30,395 bases of DNA from Caldisericota bacterium. Its GTDB lineage: Bacteria > CAIJMQ01 > JAADFP01. The notes beneath the pieces were generated by a model that was given only the letters and a program-made list of their open reading frames with translations, did no database searches and had not been told where the DNA came from. A program made the translations under genes and the position numbers. Where the stretch lies: NCBI GenBank assembly GCA_013152825.1, contig JAADFP010000158.1, positions 1 to 30,395 on the forward strand. Reading direction: 5' to 3'. Shown in pieces: positions 29,651 through 30,395 of the stretch; within the stretch, counting starts at the first letter, position 1; each line of letters starts with the position of its first letter.

Positions 29651-30046
29651 ATGATGCGAAGCGGCGTAATTTTTGGGTTAGTTTTGTTTCTTCTGGGCAC
29701 GATGGTAGCCCCAGGTTTTTCAGCTGAAAAAATTACTCAGGGCGATTTTGCTATGCTTTTAGTAAGGGTACTCGGTATGGAAGGTAACCTGCCACCTGCT
29801 GCTACAGTAGAAGATTATGGTAACTTACTATCTTCTCTAGGTATAGAGCCAGCGGACGGTTGGGATTATGGAGTACCTCTTACCCTGGGAGACCTCTATG
29901 ATATGCTCGACATTTATGGGAAAGGGGACAGAAGTAAAAAGTTAACGCTGGATGAAGTTTTGAAAATTCTTGAGAAATGGGTAGGAGAAGTTCCTACTTA
30001 CGTACCAGAAACAGCACCAGTAAGTGCGATATCTCCTGTATTTTAA
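29651..30046 (+). CDS. Exported small protein, SLH-like region
   Basis: 131 residues from ATG 29651 (or 29654), chosen because AAAGGAGGG lies just upstream and the product then opens with a clean signal peptide (GVIFGLVLFLLGTMVAPGFSA, cleavage after A). A GTG at 29615 is less likely. The mature part has two helix-hairpin units, ITQGDFAMLLVRVLGMEG and VPLTLGDLYDMLDIYGKGDR, that resemble halves of an S-layer-homology domain. It was not matched to a named family. It precedes a beta-barrel-like gene and may assist or anchor it. Confidence 0.75.
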   Translation: MMRSGVIFGLVLFLLGTMVAPGFSAEKITQGDFAMLLVRVLGMEGNLPPAATVEDYGNLLSSLGIEPADGWDYGVPLTLGDLYDMLDIYGKGDRSKKLTLDEVLKILEKWVGEVPTYVPETAPVSAISPVF

Positions 30047-30073
30047 TTAAGGATGGGAAAAAGGAGGGAAAAA

Positions 30074-30395
30074 ATGGGAAAGAAATGGAGGACAGGTTTT
30101 TTATTAGGTTTGTGTCTCCTTATGGTATCTTTTTATGCACAGGGAGCAGGGCTCAAGATAAAGCCCTCGCTTAATATTTCTTCCGAATATAACACAAATA
30201 TTAACCTGAGTGCCGATGATAAGGAGAGCAGCTGGATTACTTATGTAAGACCGGGACTTTCTATTCAGGCCCCGCTGGAGAATTTTTATGCCGAGCTATC
30301 CTACTCTCCAACTTTTGCCTATTTCAGCAAGGATAAGGACTACAATTACAAAGCAGATATGTTAAAAGGCGTTCTCAGATACAATATTGGGCCGC
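30074..30395 (+). CDS. Outer-membrane beta-barrel-like protein, 5' part
   Basis: 107 codons are visible before the window ends. The ATG at 30074 follows AAGGAGGG. A signal peptide (WRTGFLLGLCLLMVSFYAQG) leads into alternating strands rich in aromatic and polar residues: LKIKPSLNISSEYNTN, SWITYVRPGLSIQAP, FYAELSYSPTFAYFS, and ADMLKGVLRYNIG. This pattern and spacing are typical of transmembrane beta strands of an outer-membrane barrel. Family and length cannot be judged. A 27-base gap from the exported small protein suggests one operon. Confidence 0.75.
   Translation, partial: MGKKWRTGFLLGLCLLMVSFYAQGAGLKIKPSLNISSEYNTNINLSADDKESSWITYVRPGLSIQAPLENFYAELSYSPTFAYFSKDKDYNYKADMLKGVLRYNIGP

Overview
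The window reads as a chromosomal segment of an uncultivated, mesophile-like diderm (Gram-negative) bacterium of moderate GC. An outer membrane is implied by LolC/E and LolD lipoprotein-export genes, a TolQ/ExbB–TolR/ExbD pair, a SurA/PpiD-like periplasmic chaperone, a heptose adenylyltransferase for LPS core, and a beta-barrel-like exported protein at the right edge. The small-protein complement and the signal-peptide protein before the barrel resemble what I recall of candidate phyla such as Omnitrophota. That assignment is a low-confidence inference; nothing here fixes the phylum. I see no phage, insertion sequence or CRISPR.

Layout. 1-289: composite intergenic repeat. 290-8366 (+): DUF72 protein, primary sigma factor rpoD, a CAU-anticodon tRNA, a coiled-coil/zinc-ribbon protein (frame broken), a HAD phosphatase, ribosomal protein L21, a one-helix membrane protein, an HU-like protein, an ABC-2 type ATPase/permease pair and tyrS. 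8384-11287 (-): ThiD2-ThiE fusion, rfaE2, a degenerate SDR and a 58-residue membrane protein. 11320-11562 (+): small membrane/zinc-ribbon protein. 11531-14958 (-): hslV-hslU-SurA/PpiD-like operon. 15088-19687 (+): phosphomannomutase, lysS, lolC/E and lolD in a tightly packed run. 20163-24026 (+): unknown helical protein, PHP phosphatase and a VWA-like membrane protein. 24001-25011 (-): IolB-like isomerase standing alone. 25097-29409 (+): remnant of a CBM9-like exported protein, an AcpS-like protein lacking both metal ligands, dnaG, tolQ, tolR and tyrA (frame broken). 29651-end (+): exported small protein and the start of an outer-membrane barrel protein.

The most unusual content is between genes. 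Seven short tandem arrays with a strict or near-strict 7-bp period (consensus TAGACNN) lie in six intergenic regions (1-289, 9431-9690, 10158-10245, 19688-20162, 21725-21992, 25733-25866). They read in the same direction as the genes on both sides. In three cases the stop codon of the upstream gene is the TAG of an array unit. Because 7 is 1 modulo 3, three consecutive units place a TAG in all three frames. The arrays are accompanied by a stop-rich AGTGAGTAG-like stretch, a GATGCAGGAT box, hairpins with GNRA loops and compensatory stem changes, a second hairpin family (CCCCGAT/ATCGGGG), and a TTTAGGGTTT-like tract next to the following gene. I regard this modular element as the best candidate in the window for something undescribed.

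A second theme is gene decay or recoding. Two otherwise intact genes change frame at or beside A or T homopolymers, one exported protein is a remnant, and two enzymes (AcpS-like, SDR-like) have lost key residues. A third is economy of layout: many ATGA or 8-bp overlaps, and recurrent extended -10 promoters (TGNTATAAT).
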